Assembly (NCBI RefSeq): GCF_014805625.2
Contig: NW_023998433.1
Location: 1,225,753 to 1,289,752, forward strand
Source of the DNA: Glossina fuscipes
Lineage: Eukaryota; Arthropoda; Insecta; Diptera; Glossinidae
Length of the DNA stretch: 64,000 nucleotides
Direction of reading: 5' to 3'
A program made the position numbers and the translations under genes. Under the pieces are notes generated by a model, which was not told the DNA's origin, did not search any database, and saw nothing but the letters and a program-made list of their open reading frames with translations. Below are positions 12,323-26,879 of the stretch, one piece after another (within the stretch, counting starts at the first letter, position 1; each line of letters opens with the position of its first letter).

Positions 12323-15300
12323 CACCAAAATGTTAGTATTATCATACATCAATGCTGTTTGTATTAGGATATACATATCAATGCTATTCTATGTTTGTGT
12401 TATATGTATCTATTAGCATATGTTTATCGCTTATAATTGAAATGTATTACCATTCGTGTATGGAAACTATATGTAGATAAAAAAAATAAATATATCACAA
12501 TGTGTAGCCGTTAATCCCTACATAGCAAAAACAATTCAGTATGCTGGCCTTAGCAAGTAATAATATCAGAAATAAGGGTAAGCAACAAACAATTAGATCA
12601 TTATGTATATGCATAACATAAGATCGTACAATATGTTTATACGGAAGATACTGCTTCACTATATTGTAGAGGAAAATATGAATACAAACGAGAAGATATT
12701 TTATATATCTTTATTCCACACTTATGCTAAGGAGGTGGTCGACAGAGAGGTACCTATATTTTCAAATGGAACGTAAATGGACGGTCTGAACGGACGGACC
12801 AACTACTTTTAGGGTTTATAGGGTTCCCGGTGAGGGATACTTCGAATTATAGACATACAGTTATGCAAGCCACTTGTTATGAGCCACAAGGGAGCAAAAC
12901 GCTTCCTTATTAAATAAATAAAACTATTTATTGAATACGAAACCTTCCAAGCAATATAAACCGAATACGGATATAATTGAACGGTAAACTATTATCGATT
13001 TAATACATCGGTCGGTAATCGCCGCAATCAATACAAAGATGTCGTCCCGCAAAAAAAATGAATATTTAGAAAGTTTTAAATGCTCAAACCATGCCTGACA
13101 AAATTTCATATCTTTTCGATTATTTGCGGGTTACAATCGTTTGGGTGGCGCAACTTTTCGAATTTTTTCGACTTTTGAAATTTCGTTGAGAAAAAACATC
13201 CAACCAAGGTTGGATTAAAAAATGTTATCTCAACTCTCCGCCTTGGGAAAATCCAAGGGCGGTAATCTATTGATGCGAAACAAGTTTGTAGTGGCGCTGA
13301 TGATAAGGAACGCGGTGGGTAGCCAAAAGATATGTCTACGCTAGAGAACATTGAACGAGTATTAAAAAGGTATTCTGGATAATAGGAAGACATAGCTCCA
13401 AGAGATAGCTCACATACAAAAGGCTGCGTATTCAGCATGTTGGATGGAAATTCTTGGACATGAGAAAGGTGTTTTACAAATGGGTATCGCATTTATTCAT
13501 AGTGGAATAAAAACTTTAACTGGTTATTGATGGTAAAGTTGAAGGGATGAACAGAAATACGAATTGCTGCTGCCTCGTTCACACCATTGTCTAGATCTGA
13601 TCTCCGGTGACTAAAGGTATACTCCCGGGAAAATTATTTAAAACAAATGATGAGATCATTGAGTAAACCCAATCAACTTTTGCGGGTCTATCAAGCATCC
13701 TACATCAGTTTGCCTAATGAAATTCTTCATTCATTTTCCTGGTTAAGTCGCAAAAATTATACTTTGTCTCCCATGTAGAGAAATACTTTTTCATAAGAAC
13801 CTTATATGAACTTTGGTGTCCAAAACATAGACCTACGGCCTCCTAATTTTCTGCAATTCAATTTATTTGCCATAAAAAGGGTTACTTTTCATGAGAACCC
13901 CTAATGAAGAGAAAGACTCCCAAAAAATACTCAGAGGCATTTGTTGTGAATTTTTGAAAATTGCAATTTTTTTTTATACAATGACTTTTTCAAAAAATAA
14001 GGTGTTCTATGGAAATCGATCGCAAAAATGGTTCTTTAGTGTACAAAATTTCATTAAAATATCTCAAATATTGCGGACTTTAGGTTGTAGACAAATTACG
14101 TGGATAGTCTTCAGATAAACAGGCAGACGAACAGACAAGCTTGAATCGATTTAGAAAATGATTGTGAATCGACCAATATAAAAAAGAGTGGGTGACGTGA
14201 TAACGGCTAAGTGGCGGCTATCTTAAGTATGAGTGCTTCAGGGTGTACGTCAGCACAAACTCAATTCACGCTGTACCACAATTAGTGTAAGGTGTATAAA
14301 TATACTCAGCACTGGAGTTATTATATTATTATTACACATGATTGCCATATATATAATCTATATCCAGGTCGTCTTGAAAATGTCGTTATACTTAGGGAAA
14401 AAAGTGCAAGTTTTAAAATGTCTCAAAAAAATTCGCTGAACGATAATATTTCAACATTTTAAATTGATTTGGTTCGGATGGGCCAATGTTTTTAAGCGCT
14501 TGTGCGAAAGGTAAGTCCTTACATTGTGGAATAATCTAGTTCTGCTTATTTCACAGTTAAAATTGATCCATAATAATAGTTTCACATATAAATCAATTGT
14601 ACCTTAATTGGATCTGAGAAGTCTATGTTTCAGAACCTAACTCGTATACGGGCGCTCATAAAAAGTAAGCCTTACAACAAAACTAGATGAACAATAATAT
14701 CTTTGGCAAAAAACTTAAGCTTGGACCACTAAATTTGGACCACGTCGGTTCCATATAAAAGCTCCCATGCAAAGTATGCCTTTACATGGAAACAAAATAT
14801 AATTTTTGACATATTATGACGTAATTAAATGATAAATTATTTTACCTTCCACCGACTACAATGTTCTCACCTGTTTTGATATGACTAAATTACGCAAAAG
14901 AACATAACAAGTAAACCGGGCGTGCTGGAATTCAATGAAGCGATGGAAGAGCATTTCACCTTTTGTTTGATTTATGAAACTTTTTTCAAATTATATCTTC
15001 ATTTTGAACCGTATCTTTCGTGTACACATGCATAGGCACACACATACGTACGTGCCCAAATAAATGCACACACTCGCAGATGCTGACTACATTAAAAGAA
15101 AAAGTTAATTTTCAATAACTTTCGATAAAAATTTTGCGCAAATAACATAAAAATTTCTCTTACTCAGAAATAAAGTTTAGTTAGCGTGTATTCATTGGGT
15201 ATTCGTTATTTTTTTTCAAGTGTTCAAAAGCAACAGACGGACATAAACATAAATGGCACAATCGGATGATTAAAAGCCGACTAATTGCCTTATATACTAG

Positions 15301-17319
15301 CAAATCGTAGTGTATTTGTTCCATCGATGCAAGCCGTTTGCATGGTCTCCATGTCGACGTAACGCTTAACTTTCGTCAGCAATTGCATTCATTCAAATAG
15401 ACAGTCAGATGGCACTAAATCAGACTGGCGAGCACAGCAAGTGTTTGATAAATAAAAGACGATTGATTCTTAGTAAAAAACGAAAAAAACTTGCCTAAGC
15501 AATTTTTGATTATAAGCTAGTCATGCGGGAGACGAAACATAAGAAGACCTTTTCAAAGATAATGTGTTCAGCGAAAATGCGGTAAATGTCGATAAAAAAA
15601 ATTTTCGGTTATGTTTGATTAGATAATTCACGGTTCTGATGGCATTTGTGATTAACGGATTAAAAATTTCGCGATGAGTTTAAATAGTGATAGCCTTTTT
15701 GGAAAAGCGTACACAAACCGAATATTTGCGGAGGGCAAGGGCGGTCGAAAAATGACTTGAAAGTTAATCGTCAGTCAGTTGAAAGTTAGTGCAGAATGTC
15801 CAGTCAAGAGAGTTTAATTGCAATATTCGTACGGGCAAGACGAGAACAAGAATTAAAGCCCGGCAGTTTCTATAAGTAGTTTATAAATAGATCTCCTAAG
15901 AATTCGAAATAAAATCTATGCTATCCTAAAAATCACAATTCAGCGGCACGAATTTAATATCAAAAGCGCTTGAATAAATATATATAAAATCAGGTAGGGC
16001 AAGTTTACGTTACAACGCTTTAATGCTTACAATATTGTATACACTTCACTTGCTCTTCTGATTGATATCCTTTGATATATAATGTCACAGTTTTAACACT
16101 TGGACTTAAGTTCAATTTACTAATATTTTAAGCTTAAAAATAATCGAAGTAAAAGTTTATCTGTGCTTCCATGATCTTGCCTATTTAAGCCTTTTAGCCT
16201 TAAGAGGGTTGCTTAATATGGTTAAACGTGTAATTGTGTAGCTAGAGGTGAGTAGATAAATGAATAAATAACACGCAGAAACAAGCTCCAAAAATCCCAT
16301 AACGTATATAAATTCGTGGTCAGCTTCAAATTTGAAGAGCACCTAAGCGGGTCTGTCTATCCATCTGTCCGCCCCCCAACTGTGGAATATCTGTGGTAAA
16401 CAGTCTCCCATTAGTGAAAATGAAGATATCGCCCACAAATTTACAGAACAGTTTGAAAATGGCCTAAACTAGGCAAAGAACACACCGACAGATATATCTC
16501 TAGAAAATTATCCTACAAAAATAGATAAAAATCAGTTACGTCCACCTAATATTAGGGAGTATGCATATTTATATATTTACCCTTTTTTTAATCTGTCATA
16601 AGATAGCGGCGATGTTCATAAAAGTTTCGATCGCGGCCCTATACAATTTTCTCAATTTTTTTTTTTAATTCGCTTTTGCGCCGATACCAACCAAGCTCTA
16701 AGTTTATGTATTCACTTCGCATGCAAGTTTTATAGAAATTCATGGATATGAATGAATATCCCTTTTTAATTCAGGCAACCATTAAAATATTATTGCCTAT
16801 AGAATTTGTTACTTCAAAAAAGTGTTGCATGTATTGGTATGAAAAGGATAACAGCTAAGAAAATGAAAGCTTAACTATTTTAGATAAAAAACTCTTTAAA
16901 ATATTTCTTATTTCATATCATAAATGATCTTCTAAAGCCAATATTCACCAAAAATGCATTGCAGGAAAGCAATAACTGCGGAGCAAAAAGAGTATCGATT
17001 ATCAAAATTAACATGTCGACAATTGTCAAGTAGTGTTGTGAAAGTTGTATCGAACATCACTTGAGTTAAGAATGTGTTAGGTTTGTGTGGATGAATGAAA
17101 GATTCAGAAGCACTTCACGCTACATTGAGCCCATTCTACATGTGATATATTTATTCGTCTGTCCTTCAGTTAGTAGTTCCATTTCCCTACATGAATGTCT
17201 CACTTGCCAACTCGTTTATTACTCCATGAAACTAAATATAGAGGAAAAAGTAATGAAATTATTTGTTTACATTTTTCATCATAAGTTTAGCCGCTAGCAA
17301 AAGATGATGGTCTTCATAC

Positions 17320-17580
17320 GCAATTAACGTTCAACGGCTTTGTTAAAAAACGCTTTAACTACATTTTTATTACGACTTATATTACGGAACGAATTCAGAC
17401 TTCTCCAATAAATTATTTGTTCTCGTCGGTCTTTCATCAAAATATCTCGGAAATTTAGTACAAAGCTGCATGGACAGGCGTCAGACAAGCTTACAATTAT
17501 TCCTGAATCGATCGGTATAATGAAGGGTGACTCCACCTCAAGTCCTTCCCTGTACCACAAATGATGTGGGGTATAATGAA
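17320..17580 (+). repeat. Dispersed repeat family B, right part
   Basis: It carries the family B right-hand block: a CAGACAAGCTTACAATTATT segment, AATCGATCGGTATAATGAAG, and the end ATGATGTGGGGTATAATG. A minus-strand open frame of 139 codons overlapping it is explained by the repeat and a poly(A) tract, not by a gene. Confidence 0.5.
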
Positions 17581-19544
17581 GCAAATCGTTCGAAGAACAC
17601 GCTTACAATATAACGTACACTGAAAAATCTTGGTGTTTTTTTCCATGTTTCTCGTAAACCATAACAGATTTGCTGAGAAAAATTTTCTAGATATTCTATA
17701 GGAAATTCTAGAGCATGTATTGGTACAAAAAAAAAAACGACCGCGTGCATCCGACGTTATAGTATAGTATCGACATCTCATTTTTTCGTCTTTTTTTTTT
17801 TTAAGATAATGTAAATGGTCATTAACAATCGTACATAATTTTCTCCTTTGTTTTCCTGTAGTCATATTTCTTTTGAAATTATGGTTAATACAAATACCAC
17901 CATTAGTTTCTGTCAATATTTATATATGTAATAGTGCTGTGTCTGTACAAAAATTATGTACATAAAGTAGGTAGGCGGATAGCGCGTTATATGTACCTGC
18001 GATATTTGGAATTATTCGTGTATAGTGTTCAGTAAAACTTTAGCAAGCATCAACATTTCATATGTATATATATTATATATGTTTTTTCGCTAATTTTCGA
18101 ATATAAATAGAGCAAGAATAGTTTTAAAATTTAATTTTATGGCTCAAAATAACTTATAAATGAAGAAGAAGAGAAAAACAATGAAATATATCCAGAAACT
18201 CTGAATAAACTATAGGTGTGCTTACCATCATGGAACTGCAATAATAATATGAATAAAGTTATTTAGAAATCTTATGAAAATATTTTGTTAAATGAGGAAA
18301 ACAGTTGAGTGTTAAAATTCTTCTGATGTTCAGGTGCTTGTGCAATAATCAAATTAGATGAGGGATTATCCGGTAAGAAAAAGAAGTTAGTAAAAAAATT
18401 CCCTTCAACTTCAATGAGTGAGTGAATTCTAAAACCCAGTAAAAAGCTTCTTCAACTTAAGGGTTAAAATACTATTTAATGAACCCGCAATTATAGCTTC
18501 TTTTCTCGAATGTATTTACCCTTATAGTGTTTCACATTTACATGCATATTATTGCGAGTTGTTTACATTATAGATCCACTTAGTGTATGAGCTTCCGAAC
18601 GCAAGTCGATAACCATAGACAACACATCATGTGTGAAAGAAAAACTTGACATTACTTTTAGACATTTGAATGTGGTTAGTTTGCTATGAAGGAGCGACAT
18701 GTAATTTCAAAAAATTATTAGTATCTAATTTTAAAAACTACTGTTTGCAAGTGTGTCTCTAGAAGAGCACATGGGTTCCGCCAAAGGACCCAATTTTATA
18801 AAACAGCGCTTACCTAACAAACCCCATAAATAGGGCTTCAAGTTGTTTGTCTTATGTATATTATCTGGATATGCTTATAACAGCTTTTTAGACAGGTGTA
18901 GGATCAGAATTAAAAATCGCAAGTGATATATTCTTTTATCACATGATGTACAACAAAAATATCCCACACCTTACATAGACTAGAACTTGCAGAGACATTA
19001 TGCTTTCATAAAAAATATGATGGATATAAAACAGGGAGACCGACTAATTTATAAAGGGAGATGGAAGATAAAGACACCGACGTGCCACGAAGTCCATCTC
19101 GCCAAAACATACACGCACTGATGGTATAGGTCATGATGAAGAGGGGATTGCAAAAAATTTTCGCGGACTGAGTGTATCAAATGCAATGTTACTTTGTCTC
19201 AGCACAAACATCGCAATTACTTTACTATATTCATTCAAAAATAATATGAAAATGTCTACATTAATATATAATATAAATACCTGATCATTTGTCTACGTGT
19301 ATGTGTTAGTAATAAACGCATATCTCTGCCAAAAGTATGCATAACAATTTTTTCAAAAGCAAATGCCCAGTATTATCACGGGGACTTTTTAAATATTTTT
19401 TACGTAAGCTATGATGACATATTCGACATTTTTATAAGAAACAGTCTTTTAAAATTCAAAATAAGAAATCATGCCTTTAAGGGTTAATCAATTTACCGAA
19501 ATACATTTTTTTCATATGAATGAATATAAGTTACGGTACTTAGC

Positions 19545-19715
19545 CGTATGAGTGGGCGAGTACGCAACGGATGTCGACTAACAACTCGAATAGTCGTAAG
19601 CTCAAGTGTGAAATGCGCTAAAGTTTTCAATAAAGCCGATTGCCTTAGATAGGTACTAGTGCTTTGACTTGGCTCTAGTCTTAGAATTTATTTCTCTGAT
19701 GTTATCAATAGTAAT
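19545..19715 (+). repeat. Dispersed repeat family C, copy 1 (LTR-like)
   Basis: It shares GAGTGGGCGAG, CAATAAAGCCGA, GCCTTAGAT and GTCTTAGAATTTATTTCTCT with an inverted copy at 38.15-38.33 kb. An AATAAA followed by a short conserved tail is how many LTRs and other retroelement 3' ends look, but no coding region accompanies it. Confidence 0.55.
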
Positions 19716-22327
19716 AATAATAATAATAGTAATAGTTAAGGTATTTAAACCATATTCCTAAAAAATAAGAAAAGATAAATAAAAAAAATATGTGGGGAAA
19801 AAAATTAACAAGGCGGCCTAAACGCTTAACCCTTACGCTGATTAATAATGTAATTTTTCAGTTATAAATTGGTGTTATCACCACGTCTGCGTTCTAATAA
19901 TTTTTCAATTAAGTTGACTAATTATACAAAAATATATTATCTATATTTCTGTTTCCATTTTCTTTTCCGTTTTTTTTTTTTTTTTTTTAATCTAGCGCGA
20001 GAAATTTATTTTTTTCGATTATTTTTTATTTTTCACTATTATCCTGCATTTCATTCCGCGACCGAACGTAAACTAAATGTCTTATTAAACTTTACGATAA
20101 TGTTATAGTGCATAGCTGTGCAGCCGATTGCTTGCAGGTTGCAGATACAGAAAAAACTTTTGTGCGCAACAACGAATGTGAGTTTAAGAAATATTTACTT
20201 TTAAATGCTTAAGTATTTAAGTGAGATATTATTATGCATTCCAAACCCGATAGGCATTTCGTTACGGTCAATGAGTGATAGCTTAGCTTTTACATAAAAT
20301 GTAATTGATCAGAATAACAATTGAAAATCACTTCTTAAACGGTCAACAAAGCTAAATCGAAAGGTTCTGTTTTCATACGAATGAAAATTCGAATGCTTCG
20401 ACTTTAATTAGGTTTTGTTGAATCACGCTAATAAGGAACAGGCTTTGATAAGTTACCGGTAAGTTGAAATCAGGTTTACGATCTAGATGTGATTTCTTTC
20501 AGTATATGGATCACGAATTGCCGAGGCTAACACATACAGATATCATCCATAATAAAAAAAAAAAACAAAACAAAAACTTTTAAAAAGCGTGGACTTTTAA
20601 CCGATAGCTGTTAAGTTCGAATTTCGTCTGTTGATTAAAAATTGATCTTCGGTGGAAAGACATATTCTGCACGGTCTAAGTTAGTAGTAATTGGACAAGT
20701 GTTACGGCAACAAAAAAAGCAAATTGCCAGCGGATACTGATTTTAAGCGAGGACGATAATTCTGGACATAATGAACACATGGCTACATGGCATGGTGGCT
20801 ACAGAAACGAAACATCTAAAATATCTTCAAAGCTCTTTAGAATAATCGAAGGGTCAGCTGCCTATATCAAGTGTACATAGATATCAAAAGGAAATGTAGT
20901 CATTGCTTTGCATGAAAGTTTGGACATTGGAAAAACTGTTTTTCTGAGAGGTGTCGTATTTATTTATCGATTGTAGAACAGAAAGATTAATTTTTTACTA
21001 ATGGTAAAATTGTATGAATTTGGATCCAAATTGCGGCGGCATCCTAGCGATTAATAGTTGTTTGTAAACGTTCAGAGGACGCTCTAAAGAAAGAGCTTTG
21101 TTCCTAATGATGAGATCATTGCGAAAATTCATAGATATTTTGAAGATTTTAAAAAGATTTTTACAGGACACTATGTTTATAAATAAAGTTAAATTTTATA
21201 AAAGAAATATTTTTTCTTACATAGAGCCCCGGAACTTGCTAATCGATATGTTACTTATTACTTTGTTTTGCGTTCTTTTTTTAAATGCACGCTTTCTGTA
21301 TTGAAATGAACTACGATTGTAGATCCGTAGCGGAATTCTTTACCCTGCGCACGTTTTATCGAACCCGAAATTATGATTGTATACCTCTGCTATTATTTAA
21401 TTTTATTGATCGCAGGTTTATCAATTAGTCTTTAAATATTAAAAGTTTGCAATAGACAATAAGAATTTTATAGAAAATTATAGAAAATACAAGAAAAAGA
21501 CTACAAAATAAAAGAGAAACGAAAACAATCGTAAAAACTTTCCCAATTTTCTTCTTTTTTTTTTTTTTTTTCTTTTGTTTTATTATTAAGAAAAGTTCGC
21601 CTTATCAATTGACGTTCATAAGTAGAAATATTAGCAAATAGTGTGTCGTTTACTTACATGAAATGATGGATAGATTAAATTTAACATAACGGTTTTAATA
21701 GTTCAATGTACACAAAATAGACCATGGAAAACTCAACGTCAAAAACGATTAGATAGACTTTATTTAAATAGCTCGTGTATGTGAAGTTGACCTAAAGTAT
21801 GAAAAAAATATTTGATTTATATTAAGTCTTTTCCTTATTTACGTAGAGGAATTTTTGCGTTTTGTCAAAGTATACCAAAGAAATTGATAACTCGTTTATA
21901 AACGGATCGTAAATAATTGCAATCTATTAAAAGATGTAAACATACCGTGTTTTTACTGATAATTCAAAGGTGTGTAACTAACTCATAACTAACTAGAAAA
22001 GGAAGTAAGAGATCCTTACTATCTTTACGTTTGGATGTTGCCAAGCATTTTAGGAAATTATTAACTATTATGAAAAGGTAAGGCAGTCAGGCCATGAAAT
22101 TCTTATATCATTTCGCTTAATACAATTTTTCGATTATTTTTATGTTTAAATATCGAAAATTATGCATCGTTATCAAATTACGGATTGCTTTCAATAGGAT
22201 CGTGTATATGAGAGAGATTCCGCTCAGTAAGTTTACATTTCAAATCCAAAGTGGAAACCATATCCTGTTGGCATATGAGGGTTTACTTTCCATGAAAACC
22301 CATGAAACATATAACTTCTTCTTTTTT

Positions 22328-22700
22328 TTTTATACCCATCGCCGAAGAATGAGGGCTATATATTTATTTTGTCAAAACGTTTACAACGCCCACAAGAAAG
22401 GATCACATACCCCACAAAGTACCTATATTCTTACTCAGCATCAAATTCTAAATCGAATTAGGCATGTCCGTCTGCCCGTCTGTTTAATGTCTGCCCATCT
22501 GTAAAAATCCTCTAGTCCGAAAAAATGAAGCTATCTTCAATTTTGGTAGAAATATTGGAAGTTGGTATTGAAAATGGGACAAATCGGTCAAAGGTCAAAT
22601 TATTTATAAACTATAGCAAATAAATTTCTAAAAATTTGAACGCATATTCTGTGTTCGATGCTGTAGCATTTGTGCACAAAAAAGAAGAAAATTGACCACA
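22328..22700 (-). repeat. Dispersed repeat family A, inverted copy
   Basis: Read on the minus strand this ends in CGGCGATGGGTATAAAA, and it carries the internal GACATGCCTAATTCGATTTA block and a degraded ATATAGGTACTTTGTGGGG block. The 120-codon plus-strand open frame across it is a by-product of the repeat. Confidence 0.55.
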
Positions 22701-22924
22701 TCTACCCAATATTCGCTCCCGACCGAATTTAATTTTCTTGTTAGCATATTGTAATAAAGTTGGTTCAAAATTATAATTTAGCATGTAAATTTACAGCTGA
22801 TGTCCGAAGAGGAAAGATTCATTTTAATTGAGGACAAACTTTTTAATTATATCACTTGTAGTAGAGGGTGGATTAAATTTGTGCAGACGTGTGTAACATC
22901 CACAAGGACTGGTTTTATAAAACA

Positions 22925-23190
22925 GACTGTCCCACTCTGCCCCCTCATTGTAACGATCAATTCAAGATCATTTTCTTAACCGATCAAAGTTCTATTGTCT
23001 GCCCATATATTCATCCTACAGGCCAGAATTTTTGACATATTTTCATGATATTTGGTACACCGACGTCTTTTGGGCCGAGGACGAAACTGTTGAAAATTGT
23101 TTAAATCGGACCACTTCCCATATAATGCGTTAGGTAGGGTATTTAATGGCGAACCGTGTCCTACTACAATGTTCTTATTTGTTTGTAAAA
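22925..23190 (-). repeat. Dispersed repeat family B, inverted copy
   Basis: On the minus strand it has ACATTGTAGTAGGACACGGT, TCGCCATTAAATACCCTACC, an AATATGTCAAAAATTCTGGC block and a GATCGGTTAAGAAAATGATC block, in the same order as the copy at 37.06-37.42 kb. Confidence 0.5.
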
Positions 23191-24589
23191 GAAATGCATA
23201 CCGTTCAAACAATCCGCCCCTCCTCCATTCGTCCTAGTGCGTCTATCTCGCCTTTCCTTTCTGCATGTTGCCTACAGCCGTAAATTATTTATGAGTGCCG
23301 TGTAGTATAAGAATGTATGAGGAATTTCCTCAGAAAAATGTGGCGGGATTGTTTTCACATTGATTCATTTATCGCATGTTTGTTTTAGTGCAGTTTAACT
23401 CCAAATTTCTTATAGGATTTGATTTCTATAAAGTGGTAATTCAACTTATTTCCAATCAAATACATATGCATTGTAAAGCTTTTATCATTTCTATACTGCA
23501 TATGCTTCTACAAAAAGATGCACACAACAGCACAATGTGACACTTGCGGTGAAGTGTCTACTTTTCAAGTTTTTTTCTTCTTAAGTGTTTTCTTTTATAG
23601 GTTTGTATGCCATTGCCTCTGCACGTACAGACTTATGTATCAAAGTGCGCAAGCATGGAAACGGAGGACAATTTCGTTAGATTCTTTTTTCACATATATG
23701 CCACTAGTAAGCATATTACCTTTATCATTCCTTACGTGAGACTGCGGAAGCGTCTATTCATATCTTTGATAGGAAAACCAAATAATATAGTGATAGTCTT
23801 CCATTTAAAATCTAATATCATATTGTTTAAATCTAAATTTATTTCAAGCGGATTACTTTCGGCTGTGGCCGAATTTTTTACACCTCACGCCTTTAGCTGT
23901 AACGACAACTCAAAAAACAGAAAATTACATTTCAGTATTCTATAAATTTGTCAACTTGTTTACATCTTACTACAATCTTACTACTGCACAATCAGCCATA
24001 GAATATATGTTAAAATTGTTATAATTGCATTTGTTTTACGTTATAAGTATTGAGCCGATACAAAAAATGCAAATTTTTTCTTAACATGGGAATTTTTACA
24101 TGTGAAATCACAAACCGTATGATACATAAAAAAAATTTTCAGATGGAAGCCTTACTGATCTCGAAAATTAAACCTCTTTCGCTAAACCAATTTGGTTTAG
24201 CCATAAAGCACACAATTTTGCATTTACAACAACGCACTACAAATTTTTTAAAAATATTATTTAATATTTAGTAACAATCGTATGAATTTTTCAAAGATTG
24301 ATTGTGTCAAAATATGAGATGGATTGGAATGTTTTTTTCGAGATTAGTCCCAGCCACGAAGCTTACCACAATAAATAACGGAACTCATAAACATAAATAG
24401 TCGCGGATTCAAATGTCAAGTGCGGCAGAGTCTTCAATATAGGCGAGCACATAGTCTAAGTTATCCGGCAGCTTACTCCATACTTCTATATTCATTCAAG
24501 AAAATACATAGACCATAATTAAATAAATAAATGCGCAATCAACTGAAATCTGACATCGGATAGCAGTTCACATTTCATTAAATCGACTG

Positions 24590-24790
24590 GAAAGTTTTTT
24601 TATAAAATCCTGATTTCCAAGTGTGGTCCCGAAATGCTTTATTGCGCTACATTAAGCCCTTTCAGCTTCATAGACTTTCCATATAACAATTTATTTTGCA
24701 AAGTTTTACGGATACTTGTATTAAGCGAAGTGGCATAAGATATTTAATGGTGGGCCGTGGCCCACTGTAATGCTTTTGCTAGCTTTTCAG
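24590..24790 (-). repeat. Dispersed repeat family B, left-end fragment
   Basis: The minus strand reads ACAGTGGGCCACGGCCCACC and then ATTAAATATCTTATGCCACT, the clearest left-hand signature of family B in the window. Confidence 0.5.
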
Positions 24791-26089
24791 TTGCCTTCAA
24801 AGTTTTTACGCAAAATTGATATGAATTATTTTACGGTGCGGCGGCAACTTGTATTTATAAATAATAAAAATGTTTAACTTTTGCTATTTACTATTTCCAT
24901 ATCCGATATTTCCATTTCCATTTCAAAAATAGTCTGTTCGTTTCTTTTTTTTTTTTTTTATTCAGTTGATTTCGCTTTGTTTTGTTTCTTCTTCTTTGCA
25001 TTTACTTCATTATTCACAGGCCGATAATATCACAATTAATTCGCTGAACATCCAGCAGCCATTAACTCGGAAAATGACGCTAAGTGAAAGCACTTGATAT
25101 CCACGTTAGAACATTATTTAGAACCTTCAGCTGGGTTTTTTTTATTTTAATTCAGTTAAGAACAGTTAACAGAAATGTCTTTAATGACATCCACCTCTTT
25201 ACACTCTGTTATGGAATGAGCGACAGATTGTAAGCAACTGAAAATTTCGAATTTACGTTTTATGAAGCAACCAAGTTAAGTTGACACTATTTATTTCCAC
25301 ATACGGTTAATGTGCACCATCTTTTTCGCTATTTTAAAATCTGGGGTCACATTTTAAGGTTTTTTAAATATCGAATGCGCTTTTTATTATTTTTCCTCCT
25401 CTCTACCTAGTGAAATATTTGATGAAACCTCATGAGAAATTAATTATCATTAATTAAATCCGCCCATCTAATAGAAAATAGGTTTTTACCTACATTTGAC
25501 TATAAATTACACTAGAAAATTCTTTATCCAGCACCAATATGCAACTATTTCCTACATGCTATCCCTGTTTCATTTGTACAGATTGATTGATCTCTTGTGA
25601 GAAAACGGGAGAGAGGAAGAGAGAATTTCTTTGAATAATTTATTTTTTAGGGTATGTTCCTATTGCTGTCACACGGTAATGCTCAGAAAGAAGTGAAAAA
25701 AGATATAAAGATAGGGACGTGATCGTATCGATGCAGTGGACAAGTGTTCAGAGGGTAAGTGTTATGCCTCCGCCTACTGAGCATTCACCATAGCTATGAT
25801 CAAAGTAGATCCTACTGCACTTTCGATTTGAATCAACGCACGCATTGCCTTGATAATCACGGCCTTTACCTACTCGGCCGCTCATACGAATAACTTATTT
25901 ATTAAAGGGAGTGCTTATCCAAATCCGATAGCAATTAATCTAGGTAACGGTTCACGGTCTGTCGTACGATACGAAAAACAGCATGGAATAAAATTATATT
26001 CCGTCGTGACCTTATCTTTTATACTTCTCATCATGAACTTAAAAAAAAGAAAAGAAATATCTTTTTTCATACTCTAGAACATTGCATGC

Positions 26090-26456
26090 GCGACTGATTT
26101 TTTCAATTTTCAGAATAAAAGTGAAAATTTATATGGTGTATGTGTTGTACTTTACAAGTAAAAAGCAAAAACCTTAGAAAACAAAGTTGTTCACAGTTTT
26201 TGTTACAGACACGTCTGGATGTTGTGGGCTTATCCTTTGAAAAGTTTGGGTTATTCTCGAATTCTGTTGCAAGTTTGCAGGCGATATCTTCACTTTTACA
26301 CACATTAAACAGTCGGACGTACTTAAATCGATTCAGAATTTGATGCTGATCAAGGGTATATATACTTTGTGGGGTCTCTGAAGCTACTTTCTGGGCATTG
26401 CAAACGTGTTGGCAAAAATAAATATACTCACCTCTCTACAGTGATGGGTATAAAAA
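26090..26456 (+). repeat. Dispersed repeat family A, copy
   Basis: It starts with a GCGCGACTGATTTTTTCAAT block and holds TTTATATGGTGTATGTGTTG, AATCGATTCAGAATTTGATG, GCTGATCAAGGGTATATATA and a TTGCAAACGTGTTGGC block. It ends CAGTGATGGGTATAAAA. The left inverted end seen in the 44.8 kb copy is not clear here. Confidence 0.65.
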
Positions 26457-26879
26457 CGATAGCATACTATTGTGGGTTGATGGTATACAATTGCTTTTTT
26501 ATCGTGTTGGGTTTCTCGTTCGATGTATTAACAATAGAATATTTATGATATCATTCGTGTGTGTTTAAACAAAAAACGCTGTACAATCAACACGTGACGA
26601 ACCTCGCTTAACGAGAACCATCAAACAAAAACGCAAGTTCGATAATGAATTTGCTTAGTAGCGAGAATCGTAAACCGACTCCTGACCTCAAGTTGCCAAA
26701 AGCCCTGGAAATTATTATGCTCGAATTTTGTATGCTTAGTATTACAATCATATCCTGATATCATTCTAATGGTTTAGATAAATAAAAGAGAACAAAAAGC
26801 CAAAAAAACCAAACACAAAGCACAATTTGTGGACAGCAAGTTTTTAATAAATAAAACCAGTTTAATTGTTTGTTCACAT

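Larger units (their letters stand above)
10200..22320. other. Intergenic, no protein gene recognised
   Basis: About 12 kb of AT-rich DNA with only short chance open frames. It contains a small tandem duplication at 12.2 kb, family B fragments (about 14.0-14.2 and 17.3-17.6 kb), one family C copy (19.5-19.7 kb) and homopolymer T runs. A relatively GC-rich patch at 11.96-12.15 kb (ATACGGCCGCTCGTCCACTC) looks like part of an older repeat but I could not name it. Confidence 0.45.

Noticed and set aside
13106..13492. 128-codon minus-strand open frame
   Set aside because: No recognisable domain on either strand; composition resembles chance open sequence, and no splice or promoter context supports it.
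17497..17916. 139-codon minus-strand open frame
   Set aside because: It overlaps a family B repeat and a poly(A) tract (KKKKK run), has no domain and begins at an arbitrary start.
22142..22504. 120-codon plus-strand open frame
   Set aside because: It crosses an inverted family A repeat and a poly(T) run (FFFFF); no sign of a protein family.
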